From NCBI GenBank assembly GCA_030068075.1, contig CM057826.1, positions 72,823,312 to 72,887,311 on the forward strand: a stretch of DNA of 64,000 nt, written 5' to 3'. Positions 24,090 to 34,584 of the stretch are shown here, one piece after another. The notes under the pieces were generated by a model that saw only the letters and a program-made list of their open reading frames with translations, made no database searches and was not told the origin of the DNA. The position numbers and the translations under genes were made by a program. This stretch comes from Paguma larvata. Lineage: Eukaryota > Chordata > Mammalia > Carnivora > Viverridae. Numbering within the stretch: the first letter of the stretch is position 1; the number at the start of each line of letters is the position of its first letter.

Positions 24090-25690
24090 GAATAGAAGAA
24101 GAAAATAACAACAGGAAACTACTGATAATTAAGAAAATAAAAAGTAAAATAATCTCTATGTAAGGAAGGGTCTACTTTAGTGGCTCTGGACGATAGTTAG
24201 ATAAATTAACTCTAATTCTGCTTGAGTGGTAGAGCGTTTTAAGAAATCACATCTTATGGGAGAATTGAGAATAACTTTTAAAATAGGATGGGGGACCTGC
24301 TATGAGTTACTTGACAATTTCATTCTGTCTTATAACCTCCTTATTAAGTGCATAATGCATAACCAAAAAACCATGAGAGTGGTGAGGATAGAGGAGGTGT
24401 CTCTTTCTCTCTCTCTTCCCTCTCTTCCCCCACTTCCTCCATGCCCTCCACTTTCTACCTATCTTTTGACATTTGGCTTCCATTATAATAGGCAGCTGTG
24501 CATGGTTGGGTAAAAATTGGACCCTCTTTCCAAACTTAAAGAAAACAATGCTGAAGGCATTCAGAATTGATATTTCTCGCCCTGATCAAAATGGAACATG
24601 TGAACTACTCTGTTATCCCTACACATAGACAATAAAGTTTACCCTGCACTTGCCTCTATCGTTAGCCTATGAAGTCACTTCACCACTAATAGCATAGGAA
24701 TTAATGTACAGCAGTTTTTGAAAGAGCAGCTAGTAGTTACTGTTTCCCTTTGTCACTCAATGAAATCCTGATTTTATTTTAAAGGAACCACCTTTCCTCT
24801 CTGAGCCCAGTGTCCCTGGCAGAGTTGACTTTATACCCAGCATTAGTGTGTGACTGCCACTAGAACGAAGTCAACCAGCAGAGCTCCTAGGCGAAGTGTT
24901 TAGGCCAGCTTCCCCCAAAGCTCTCCTTTTACTGATACTTTTTGTGAGGACAGCATCTCTCTCTTCTCCTGTGGTTATAAATGTGTAGAATAGAACCCTA
25001 CAGCTATATAGCAGACTTCTTTTCCTGTAAGAGGAGAAAGCTTATAATCTCTGATGAGGGCGTGAACGGTATAAAATGGTTCAGTCATAACTGAACTCAC
25101 AATGGAAAGTAAAATTTTCCCTAAGCCACTGTAGACAGGGCATCTTATTTTATATTTGAAATTTCCACTCTAATAAATACAGATTCACATAAACTCTGCT
25201 TTATTTACCTTCATATTTCATTTGAATATTATCTTATTGGGATTAATTGATTTTTACTTCTGTTAAAATTTATCCAGTGTCTCTATGAATTAAGGACACA
25301 TACATAAATATTTATACACATAAAACATATTATATATGAGAATTTCTCAAACAACTCAGTTACGAACACAACCAAAAGAAATCTAGTAGTTTATTTTGTC
25401 TTTGTTAGAAACATGGTTTCTTAGAGGATTTTAGTTGTGTGTTCTCGAATTCAAATTTTAATATTCAATTTCAAGAGTATTCTGTATGCAATTGTTTTTG
25501 AATTTTTTTCTGTATAGGTCCTACTCTCAATGAAGTAATATTTTAAAAAGTGAATACAAAATAAATGGTAAAGACGTAGTATGCACACAGAAGTCTCAGA
25601 AGGAGAAGTAAATCTGATCTTTTTTCCTGTCTTGAAAAATTATTTTAATTAGAATAAATATAGCTTATGTGAAGTCAGAGCTAATTAAAA
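24090..25690. other. No gene recognised; CT-rich patch
   Basis: A pyrimidine-rich patch lies at about 24398-24460 and gives the Ser/Pro/Leu-rich open frame at 24226-24513. The rest is AT-rich with no recognised repeat. Confidence 0.45.
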
Positions 25691-25693
25691 AAA

Positions 25694-25896
25694 TTTTTTA
25701 ATGTTTGTTTATTTTGAGAGAGAGAAAGAGAGCTGCAAATGAGGGAGTGGTAAAGAGAGGGGGAGAGAATGCCAAGGAGGCTCTGGGCTGTCAGCTCAGA
25801 GCCTGACATGGGACTCAATCCCAAAAAACCTGAGATCATTATCTGAGCTGAAATCAAGAGTCAGTCACTCAATTGACTGAGCTACCCAGGGCCTCC
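25694..25896 (-). mobile_element. Felid SINE, antisense
   Basis: Reversed tail TTTTAATGTTTGTTTATTTT, GA-rich block, GGGCTGTCAGCTCAGAGCCT and a reversed head GAGCTACCCAGGGCCTCC. The target duplication is unclear; the short TAATTA similarity on both sides is weak. Confidence 0.88.
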
Positions 25897-26415
25897 ATGT
25901 TTAACTAATTATATCAAAACCTGTAGCCATGTAGAACCTTTGTTTAACATTGACCTTGAAGTAGTTTTCTGAGTTTTGCCAAGAGACGATCTAAGCATAC
26001 TTTAAATACTGTAGCTTTCTCAACCTTGAAGAAAAAAAAATCCTCTGAAAACCTCCATTATGGTATTTTCCTTGAGTTGGAGCAACATTTTCTGATGGAG
26101 TAATTGAAGTTGTAGTTATATGTTGATACTGAATAGCCTGAGGCTTAAAAGTCAGTGCTAGACAAATTCTTATTATCTGCACTCACCAAAAATAGGTATG
26201 ACAGCAAAAAATTAATCATATGTCTCATTTCAAGAAGATGAAGGAAGCAAAACTGAGGAAGTGAAGCTCCTCGTTTCAGATTTTGGAACAGAAGTTAAAG
26301 CTTGACATTACCGAAGGTAGGAAAATAACGCATGGAGAAAAAGTATATATCTCTAAAACATAAGACTGGCTAATAATCATGAGTATACAATACCAGGATA
26401 CTTTTCTTCGTTTAG
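25897..26415. other. No recognised feature
   Basis: Single-copy-looking sequence without a recognised gene or repeat. Confidence 0.5.
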
Positions 26416-26417
26416 AG

Positions 26418-26612
26418 AAGCATTTCTCAGTGTGGTTCTCACACTGGTTACACCAGAATCACCTGAGGTGCTTGTTAAAAATACTATTTCTTGAGCTATT
26501 TTCAAGCTGTTGATTCAAATTATCTTGGTTGGCCCTGAGGGGTCTACATTTTTAATAGGAACCTCCAGGGCATTCAATAAATGTTGAAGTTTGAAAATTG
26601 CTGACTGAGAGC
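26418..26612 (+). mobile_element. MER5A-like hAT element
   Basis: GTGGTTCTCACACTGGTTAC, CCAGAATCACCTGAGGTGCT, TTGTTAAAAATA and an end with TTTGAAAATTGCTGA. This is the normal order of a MER5A-type non-autonomous hAT-Charlie element, close to full length. Confidence 0.8.
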
Positions 26613-26805
26613 TTGGGAATGACTGGGCCACAGTTACCTTTGTATCCTGATAGGAGGTACATTCCTCCACTTAAGATGGAATTTTATACAGTTTACAGTT
26701 ACATACACTGATTCTACAAAACTTCGCTTGTACATCAGACTTGACTTCTGTATGTCAGTTGATGAGATAGATTAAAAGCAGTTGTATGATAGAATCGTCT
26801 TCCAG

Positions 26806-27004
26806 CTGAGGCTCCTGGGTGCCTCAGTCAGTTGGTTAAGTATCTGACTCTTGATTTCAGTTTAGGTCATGATCTCAGGATTCATGAGATGGAGCCCAGC
26901 ATCAGGCTTTGTGCTGACAGCATGGAGCCTGCTCCGGATTCTCTCTCTCCCTCTTTCTCTACCTCTCTCTCTCAAAAATAAATAAATAAACTTGAAAAAA
27001 AAAA
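26806..27004 (+). mobile_element. Felid SINE, sense
   Basis: Full-length, from the head GAGGCTCCTGGGTGCCTCAG to an AATAAATAAATAAAC tail. Flanked by AGAATCGTCTTCCAG (26791-26805) and AGAATTGCCTTCTAG (27005-27019), three mismatches. Confidence 0.95.
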
Positions 27005-27019
27005 AGAATTGCCTTCTAG

Positions 27020-27484
27020 CCAACAATGCTGCTTCACCAGAGTCACTTTGTCTTCACAGCATTGCTCCCGTGCTTATGGGAATGTTACTGCCTTCATGCC
27101 GTAAGTAGTAAAAAGAGTGTAAAACAAAGGGATTAAACGTGATGATTCTCAGAGGAGTCATGCATATGAGAAAGAAGAGATTGCTACAACAATATTTTAA
27201 ATAATGACTTTTAATATTATCCTGACATATATGTTACTAAATTTGCAGGACAAAATAAAATAAATAACATGAAGTATGTATATGATTGCTAGAAATACAT
27301 TTTTCAGAACAGTGTTTTCAAAACATCTTGTAATTAGGAATTTAAAAAAACAATTTTTTCTCTCTGGGATTGGAATCTACCTATCTGTCCACACATATAT
27401 AAGTATATATCATTCTAACTCTGCATCTCTTCCAAGAAATTATTATGCATGAAATTAAGAGATCACCTCTGTAAATATTGGAGT
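27020..27484. other. No recognised feature
   Basis: AT-rich DNA. No gene or confident repeat. Confidence 0.45.
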
Positions 27485-27775
27485 TCTTATTCATTAAGCA
27501 AATATTTATTGAGCACCTACTACATTGCCGGCAATATTTTAGAAACAGTATATATTGTAGGAACAAACCAGAAATAATAAGGCTCAAGACCATCTCAGAT
27601 CTTGATTCTAGCGGCAGAGGTGAGATAGTCAAGAAATCATCGGTAAATCTCTGTCAGGTAATGATAAATGCTGTGAAGAAAAAACAGAGTAGCATGTTGT
27701 ATAGTGTGGTCAGGGAAAACTTCTGTGATAATTTAACATTTGAATGGAACCTGAAAGATGTGAACAAGTAACACA
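27485..27775 (+). repeat. Ancient interspersed repeat, family unresolved (copy 2 of 4)
   Basis: CAAATATTTATTGAGCACCT, CTACTACATTGCCGGCAATA, then GGTAATGATAAATGCTGTGA, AGTGTGGTCAGGGAAAAC and ACATTTGAATGGAACCTGAA. This is a clear copy of a common mammalian repeat. Both the plus and minus open frames here are chance products. Confidence 0.6.
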
Positions 27776-28099
27776 AAAAGCTGGTCATGACAATTTTAAA
27801 AAACTGGATTAAGAGAGGATGATTTTGTATAACATTCCTGAAAAATAAAATACAAATCCTATCTATCACTTCCTTGATGCACACAAAATATTTTAATTCC
27901 ACATGCCAGTATAATCTAACAAAGATGATAGTCATGGTTTATACAATACAAATCACCAAAAACTCAAATATCAAGATAGTAACTGATCTGTGATGTAATT
28001 TATGTAGCTTTTATTTATAGTTTGTGGGGCAGGCAGATCATAAGTAGTAGTGTATTTGTTAATATTGTAAAGCTATTTTTTATCTGTTTTAAAGAATCC
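27776..28099. other. No recognised feature
   Basis: Short AT-rich stretch between repeats. Confidence 0.45.
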
Positions 28100-28115
28100 T
28101 GTACTCTGGTTTTCT

Positions 28116-28350
28116 TTTTTTTATTATTAATTTTTTTTTAATTTTTAACGTTTATTTATTTTTGAGAGAGAGAGAGACATAGCACGAGCAGGGGAGGGGC
28201 AGAGAGAGAGGGAGACACAGAATCCGAAGCAGGCTCCAGGCTCTGAGCCGCCAGCACAGAGCGTGATGCGGGGCTTGAACTCACAGACCGTGAGATGATG
28301 ACCTGAGCCAAAGTCGGCTGCCCAACCGACTGAGCCACCCAGGCGCCCCA
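28116..28350 (-). mobile_element. Young felid SINE, antisense
   Basis: Close to the felid consensus, with many CpGs kept (GCCGCCAGCACAGAGCGTGA, GACCGTGAGATGATGACC, CCCAACCGACTGAGCCACCC). Flanked by a perfect 16-bp duplication, TGTACTCTGGTTTTCT, at 28100-28115 and 28351-28366. Retained CpGs plus a perfect duplication suggest a recent insertion. Confidence 0.97.
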
Positions 28351-28366
28351 TGTACTCTGGTTTTCT

Positions 28367-29268
28367 ATCTCATTGTCTGGTCTTCTCATTTTTGTATACT
28401 GTTATACAAAGGTAAGTAAGGCTATTATTGTTTTTCCATTCCAAGTTGGAATGGTTTCTGTACAAGTCGTTATATGGATAAAAGAAGCTGAAATGAAGTA
28501 AATATTAATTTTTTAAAATATGGGTTATTTAAAGGATAAGACACATCTATAAATTCTTAATACATGTTTTGAAATACATTGGAAACAGAGGATGGTGAAT
28601 TTTATTGAGAGCCAACTTAGACACTTCACCATTGTCTAGTAGACTGTAAGCAATCTGTAGGGATAGTAAGTAGTTCCGTTCCACTCTAGTCTGTAATATG
28701 AACATTCTGAGGAGGGTAACTTTAGGTTACGAAATCTCTGGATAAAGATGTCATGCACCCCTGAGTTTTCTTCTCATAATCACGGAACAGTAGGGATTTT
28801 CAAAATTTTCACTTAGCATATAAAAAAACATATTCGTATGCCTTCATAAAAATTTTCAGATTTATAAAAATTTCATTTAGGAAGGTCAGGCTTTTGTATT
28901 TTCCACAGAGGAATAAGAATTCTCCTTAAGAATACCAAAGTTAGAATTCCTAAATCTTCCTTTGCTAGAGATAGCATTTTCTGCAAACCTGTGCCTCTGA
29001 GAGTTGTTGAAAACCAAGCATTTCCAAAACGCATAGTAGTGATTTCTAGATTAACATCTTAATTGAGACTTGGGAAAACAGTATAATTAATGAGCTTTTT
29101 AATTATGTAGGATTCTTAAAAAAACTACCCATTTGTTCTCAGTCCCATCATACAGTAAATACTCAATAAATTAATTGGATTGCATGGAATTTCTTGTGGA
29201 CAGAGTAGGAACGTGATAGTTCAAAAAGTTTCCTGAAAAATCTAAGAACGATGAGAATGCACAGTGAT
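28367..29268. other. No gene recognised
   Basis: AT-rich. A possible MIR/L2 3' end (CAGTAAATACTCAATAAATT) lies at about 29151-29170, too short to place. Confidence 0.4.
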
Positions 29269-29291
29269 AAATATATATATATATATATATC
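29269..29291. repeat. (AT)n microsatellite
   Basis: An uninterrupted alternating AT run of about 22 bases. Confidence 0.9.
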
Positions 29292-29445
29292 ATTGTAGTT
29301 GTATAAAACACACAATGTTTTTATAATAATTACTCATATACTTTGTGTCATTCGGTATTTTTTTTTTTCTTTTTGGAATAAAGACATCATTTTGACATAC
29401 GACAATAAAGTAGATAGATATTTTTATGGAAAATAAATTCTATAG

Positions 29446-29471
29446 TTTTCTTTCTTTCTTTCTTTCTTTCT

Positions 29472-29515
<44 letters not shown>

Positions 29516-29525
29516 TTTTCTTTTG
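29446..29525 (+). repeat. (TTTC)n microsatellite
   Basis: About 18 tetranucleotide units with a single phase break (TTTCTTCTTTC near 29470), ending in a T-rich stretch. Confidence 0.95.
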
Positions 29526-30525
29526 CTTAATTATGCTTATTTCTATATCACTCTTCCAGATTTACATTGAAAGCTAAATTAGCAATTTTAGCATAAGGAA
29601 TATAAAATTTTAATGTAATATTAAGGCCATTTTCCTAGACATAAGTGGGTCATATCTCTTAATGTGGCTTTTGGTAGAGTAAGTTTCCCATTACGTTTCT
29701 CTCTAAGAATCTTGTCTTATCAAGTGGAATTTTTCCATGAAAGCTGTGAAGTCGGTGACCTTATCATCTGAAAAACTGGGACAGCATTCCCTTATTGCCT
29801 GGGAAATAGCAAAAAGTTTTTTTTCCTTTTATATTGTTAGATACAATTTATATTACTTCAACCAGAAAATAAATGCTAAATAGATATCCCACAACTGGCT
29901 TTGCCTTTAAAGTCATGTGAGCTACTTTATACGTTCACGTATCTTCCTTCCCCAAATACTTTCTACAGATATAAGAAACAGAGACTTAGAGAAATACATC
30001 CCCATATATGCTATCGCACTGTTTATTCACTCCAGATATAAATTAATATTGCCAAGGGAGGAGGAAGAATACATTTGGTCTAAGTAGGGATGCAAAAGGT
30101 GGCGGTACACACACAGCCTCTGGCTGGAGCAGGGTCACCATGAGCCTCAGTCCGTGAAGTGACAAAATGTTTCCAGAGGACCCTACCACAGCAGCCTGTG
30201 GTGTATGTTTCTTTGGTAGAAGGTCACTCAGTCCCTAACTGTGCCCCAGAAGTGAGGAAACACATCCCTAAACCATTTCTGGTTCTCTATTCTTCTCACA
30301 AACCCATATACTTTTTCTTTTGTTCTGCTGGGTTAATTTTTAAGGGTGAACTGTTAAAGCCACTCAAATTTGCAAGGATACTAAAAGATTCCAATAAATA
30401 TAGTGCCTGCTGAGTATCAGTGTAAATGCTTTCTTGTCACCTTAAATTATGACAATAGAAGAAATATGAGAAATAGAAGGTGAATCAGGTTAGCAAACCT
30501 GGAGAAATAAATAAAGAAAATGAAA
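29526..30525. other. No gene recognised
   Basis: AT-rich sequence. The plus-strand open frame at 30159-30413 has no domain that I recognise and no supporting splice context. Confidence 0.45.
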
Positions 30526-30730
30526 CTTGTTTTAGTTTTTTGTTTGTTTTATGTCTGTTTTTAAATTTTCTTTAATGTATTTTTTAAATTTATATCCAAG
30601 TTAGTTAGCATATAGTGCAACAATGATTACAGAAGATTCCTTAATGTCCCTTACCCATTTAGCCTATCCCCCCTCACACAATCTCTCCAGTAACCCTCTG
30701 TTTGATCTCCTTATTTAAGAGTTTCTTATG

Positions 30731-30949
30731 GGGCGCCTGGGTGGCTCAGTCGGTTGGGCGGCCGACTTCGGCTCAGGTCATGATCTCGCGGTCTGTGAGT
30801 TCGAGCCCCGCGTCGGGCTCTGTGCTGGCAGCTCAGAGCCTGGAGCCTGCTTCTGATTCTGTGTCTCCCTCTCTCTCTGCCCCTCCCCCACTCATGCTCT
30901 GTCTCTCTCTGACTCAAAAATAAATAAACATTAAAAAAAAAAAAAAAAA
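30731..30949 (+). mobile_element. Young felid SINE, sense, inside the L1 3'UTR
   Basis: Very close to the felid consensus, with CpGs retained. The polymerase III A-box TGGCTCAGTCGG is at 30742-30753 and the B-box GTTCGAGCC at 30799-30807. It has a CT-rich block and an uninterrupted A tail of about 18. A perfect 14-bp duplication, AAGAGTTTCTTATG, lies at 30717-30730 and 30950-30963. The most recent-looking insertion in the window. Confidence 0.98.
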
Positions 30950-31040
30950 AAGAGTTTCTTATGTTTTTGTCCACCTCACTGTTTTTATATTATTTTTGCT
31001 TCCCTTCCCATATGTTCTTCTGTTCTGTATCTTAAAGTCC

Positions 31041-33162
31041 TCATATGAGCAAAGTTACATGATATTTGTCCTTCTCTGACTGACTCCATGTAGTTGCAAA
31101 TGGTAAAATTTCATTCTTTTTGATTGCCGAGTAATACACAAATATATATATATACATATATATATACATATATATACATATATAACTACATATATATATA
31201 TACATATATATATACATATATATACATATATATACTACATCTTCTTTATCCATTCATCCATTGATGGACATTTGGGCTCTTTCCGTACTTTGGCTATTGA
31301 TAGTGCTGCTATAAACACAGGGGAGCATGTGCCCCTTCGAAAGAGCATACCTGTATCCATTGGATAAATACCTAGTAGGGCATTTGCTGGGTTGTAGGGT
31401 AGTATTGTTTTCAATTTCTTGAGGAAACTCCATACTGTTTTCCAGAGTGGCTGCACCAGTTTGCATTCCCACCAGCGGTGCAAAAGAGATCCTGCATCCC
31501 AGGTATAAATCTCACTTGGTCGTGAATAATTTTTTTAATGTATTTTTGGAGCCGGTTGGCTAATATCTTGTTGAGGATTTTTGCATTCCTGTTCATTAGG
31601 GAAATTGGTCTATAGTTCTCCTTTATAGTGAGGTCTTTGGTTTTGGAATCAAGGTAATGCTAGCTTCATAGAATGCATTTGGAAGTTTTCCTTCCATTTC
31701 TATTTTTGGAACACCTTCAAGAGTGTGGTGTTAACTCTTACTTAAATGTTTGGTAAAATTCCCCTGGAAAGTCATCTGGCTCTGGACTCTTGTTTTTTGG
31801 GAGATTTTTGATTACTAATTAGAATCTTTACTAATTATGGGTCTGTTAAAATTTATTATTTCTTCCTGTTTCAGTCTTGATAGTTTATATGTTTCTAAGA
31901 ATTTGTCCATTATTGCAGGTTGCCCATTTTATTGGCATGTAATTGCTTATAATATTCTCTTATTATTGTTTTTATTTCTGCTGTGTTGGTTGTGATCTCT
32001 CTCTTTCATCCTTGATTTTATTTATTTCAGTCCTTTCCTTTCTCTTTTTGATCAAACTGGCTAGTGGTTTATCAATTTTGTTAATTCTTTCAAAGAACCA
32101 GCTTCTGCTTTCATTGATCTGCTTTTTGGTTTCTATAGAATTGATTTCTCCTCTAATCTATTATTTCCTACCTTCTGCTGATTTGGGGTTTTATTTGCTG
32201 TTCTTTTTCCAGTACTTTGAGGTGTAAGGTTAGGTTGTGTATCTGAGACCTTTCTTCCTTCTTTAGGAAGGCCTGGATTGCTAAATACTTCCCTACTATG
32301 ACTGCCTTTGCTGTGTCCCAGAGGTTTTGGGCTGTGGTGTTCTTTTCATTGGCTTCCATGTACTTGTTAACTTCCTCTTTAACTTCTTGGTTAGCCCATT
32401 CATTCTTTAATAGGCTGTTTTTTAGTATTTGTTATCTTTCCAAAATTTTTCTTGTGTTCGATTTCGAGTTTCATAGCGTTGTGGTCTGAAAATATGCATT
32501 GTATGATCTTGATCTCTTTGTACTTGTTGAGGGCTGATTTGTGTCCCAGTATGTGATCTATTCTGGAGAACATTCCATGTGCACTGGAGAAGAATGTATA
32601 TTCTGCTGCTTTAGGATGAAATGTTCTGAATATACCTGTTAAGTTCCTCTGGTCCAGTGTGTCATTCAAAGCCATTGTTTCCTTGTTGATTTTCTGTTAG
32701 ATGATCTGCCTTTTGCTGTTAGTGAGGTGTTGACATCCCCTACTATTTTGGTATTCTTATCAATGAGTTTATTTATGTTTGTGATTAATTTATATATTTA
32801 GGTGTTTCCATATTTGGAGCATAAATGTTTAAAATTGTTAGGTCTTCTTGGTGGATAGACCCTTTAATTAAGATATTATGCCCTTCTTCATCTCTTATTA
32901 CAGTCTTTATTTTAAAGTCTAGATCGTCTGATATAAATATGGCTACTCTGACTTTCTTTTGTCGACCATTAGCATGATAGATGATTCTCCATCCCCTTAT
33001 TTTCAATTCGAAGATGTCTTTAGGTCTGAAGTGGGTCTCTTGTAAACAGCATATAGATGGATCTTGTTTTCTTATCCATTCTGTTACACTCTGTCTTTTG
33101 ATTGGAGCATTTAGTCCATTGATGTTTAGAATGAGTTCTGAAAGATATGAGTTTATCACCAT
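31041..33162 (-). pseudogene. L1 ORF2 remnant (endonuclease and reverse transcriptase), deleted
   Basis: In an intact L1 this protein nicks DNA and copies L1 RNA into it. Broken frames keep recognisable pieces. The endonuclease N-terminus (32785-33162) has LNINGLN, CLQETH and NIYAPN. The endonuclease C-terminus (32400-32675) has SRIDHILG and SDHNAMKLEI, which carry the usual catalytic Asp and His. The reverse-transcriptase entry (31494-31596) has [10 protein letters not shown] and FIPGMQ. Directly after that (about 31489) the sequence jumps to the C-terminal region, [13 protein letters not shown] (31235-31483), ending AIKKNEILPFATTW. The reverse-transcriptase catalytic FADD/YADD segment falls in the missing part. 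Several stops and frame changes are present besides the deletion. Confidence 0.92.
31141..31236. repeat. (TATA/CATA)n microsatellite in the L1 3' end
   Basis: Alternating AT/ACAT sequence that occupies the position where L1s carry a short TGTATATATATACCACATC-type stretch. It contains two near-identical halves of about 48 bp, each ending ACTACAT or similar, so the stretch has expanded. Confidence 0.9.
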
Positions 33163-33331
33163 TATGTTTCTTTTAGAGTTAGTTTTCCTGGTGGTGTTCT
33201 CTGGTCCTTTCTAGTTTTTATTGCTTTTTAAATTTTTTCATCTTTTCTTCCCTCGGAGAGTCCCCCTTCAAATTTCTTGCAGGGCTGGTGTAGTGGTCAT
33301 GAACTCATTTCATTTTTGTTGTCTGGGAAAC

Positions 33332-33776
33332 ATTGTTTTTTAAGTTTATTTTGTTTTAATTTTTTTTTTTTTTGGCATTTATTTATTTCGAGAGAGAGAG
33401 AGAGAGAGAGCATGAGCAGGGGAGGGGCAGAGAGAGAGGGAGACACAGAATCTGAAGCAGGCTCCAGGCTCTGAGCCGTCAGCACAGAGCCCGACATGGG
33501 GCTCGAACTTGGAAACGGTGAGATCATGACCCGAGCCGAAGTCTGACGCTCAACCCACTGAGCCACCCAGGGGCCCCTTAAGTTTATTTATTTTTTAGAG
33601 AATAGAGACAGAGCATGAACAGGGGAGGAGCAGAGAAAGAGGGAGACACAGAATCTGAAGCAGGCTTCAGGCTCTGAGCTGTCAACACAGAGCCTGACAT
33701 GGGGCTCGAACTCATGAACTGCGAGATCATGACCTGAGCTGAAGTCAAACGCCCAACTGAGCCACCCAAGCGCCCC
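33332..33776 (-). mobile_element. Felid SINE A, antisense, split by SINE B
   Basis: Its body and head are at 33590-33776. The rest of its tail lies at 33332-33351, on the other side of SINE B. The whole unit is flanked by the perfect 12-bp duplication TGTCTGGGAAAC (33320-33331 and 33777-33788), which interrupts the L1 ORF1 remnant. Confidence 0.93.
33352..33577 (-). mobile_element. Felid SINE B, antisense, nested in SINE A
   Basis: A full SINE in the same orientation as SINE A, with a GA microsatellite (33391-33410) and head CCACCCAGGGGCCCC. The direct repeat TTAAGTTTATTT at 33340-33351 and 33578-33589 comes from the tail of SINE A, showing that B inserted into A. Confidence 0.93.
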
Positions 33777-34584
33777 TGTCTGGGAAACTTTTAATGTATC
33801 CTTCTATTTTGAATGAAAGCCTTGATGGATAAAGAATTCTTGGCTGCATATTTTCCGATTTAGTGCACTGAATATATCCTGCCACTCCTTTCTGGCCTGC
33901 AAGTTTCTGGGGATAGGTCTTCTGCAAACCTAATCTGCCTTCCCTTGTAGGTTAAGGACTTTTTTTCCCTTGCTGCCTTCATGATTCTTTCCTTTCCTGA
34001 GTATTTTGTGAATTTGACTATGGTATACCTTGTTGATGGTCGGTTTTTGTTGAATCTTGTGGGAGTCCTCTATGCTTCTTGGATTTTGATGTCTGTGTCT
34101 TTTTCCAGGTTAAGAAAGTTTTCCACTATGTTTTGTCACATAACTCTTCTGTCCTTTTTTCTCTCTCGTCATCTTCTGGGACCCCTATGATTCTGATGTT
34201 GTTCTTTTTAATGAGTCACTGATTTCTCTAATTCTTAAGTTGTGCTCTTTTGCCTTAGTCTCCCACCTTTGTTCTGCTTCATTATTTTCCATAAGTTTGT
34301 CCTCTATATCACTGATTCACGTCTCTGCCTCATCTATCCTTGCCATCGTGGAGTCCAATGGATATTGCAGCTCAGATATAGCATATTTTATTTCATCCTG
34401 ACTCGCTTTTACTTCTTTTATCTCCACAGAAAGGTATTCTAATCTATTTTTGACCCCAGCTAGTATTCTTATTATTGTGATTCTAAATTATAGTTCAGAC
34501 ATCTTGCTTTTATCTGTGTTGGTTAATTCCCTGGCTGTTGTTTCTGCCTGCTCTTTCTTTTGGGGTGAATTCCTTTGTTTTATC

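Noticed and set aside
30731..30820. tRNA-like promoter and body
   Set aside because: A tRNA-derived SINE head and not a tRNA gene: it continues into the SINE body and does not fold as a complete tRNA in the sequence seen.
31041..31253. Minus-strand frame with Tyr-Ile/Met repeats
   Set aside because: The repeat peptide comes from the TATA/CATA array inside the L1 3' end; only its last part is true L1 ORF2 C-terminus.
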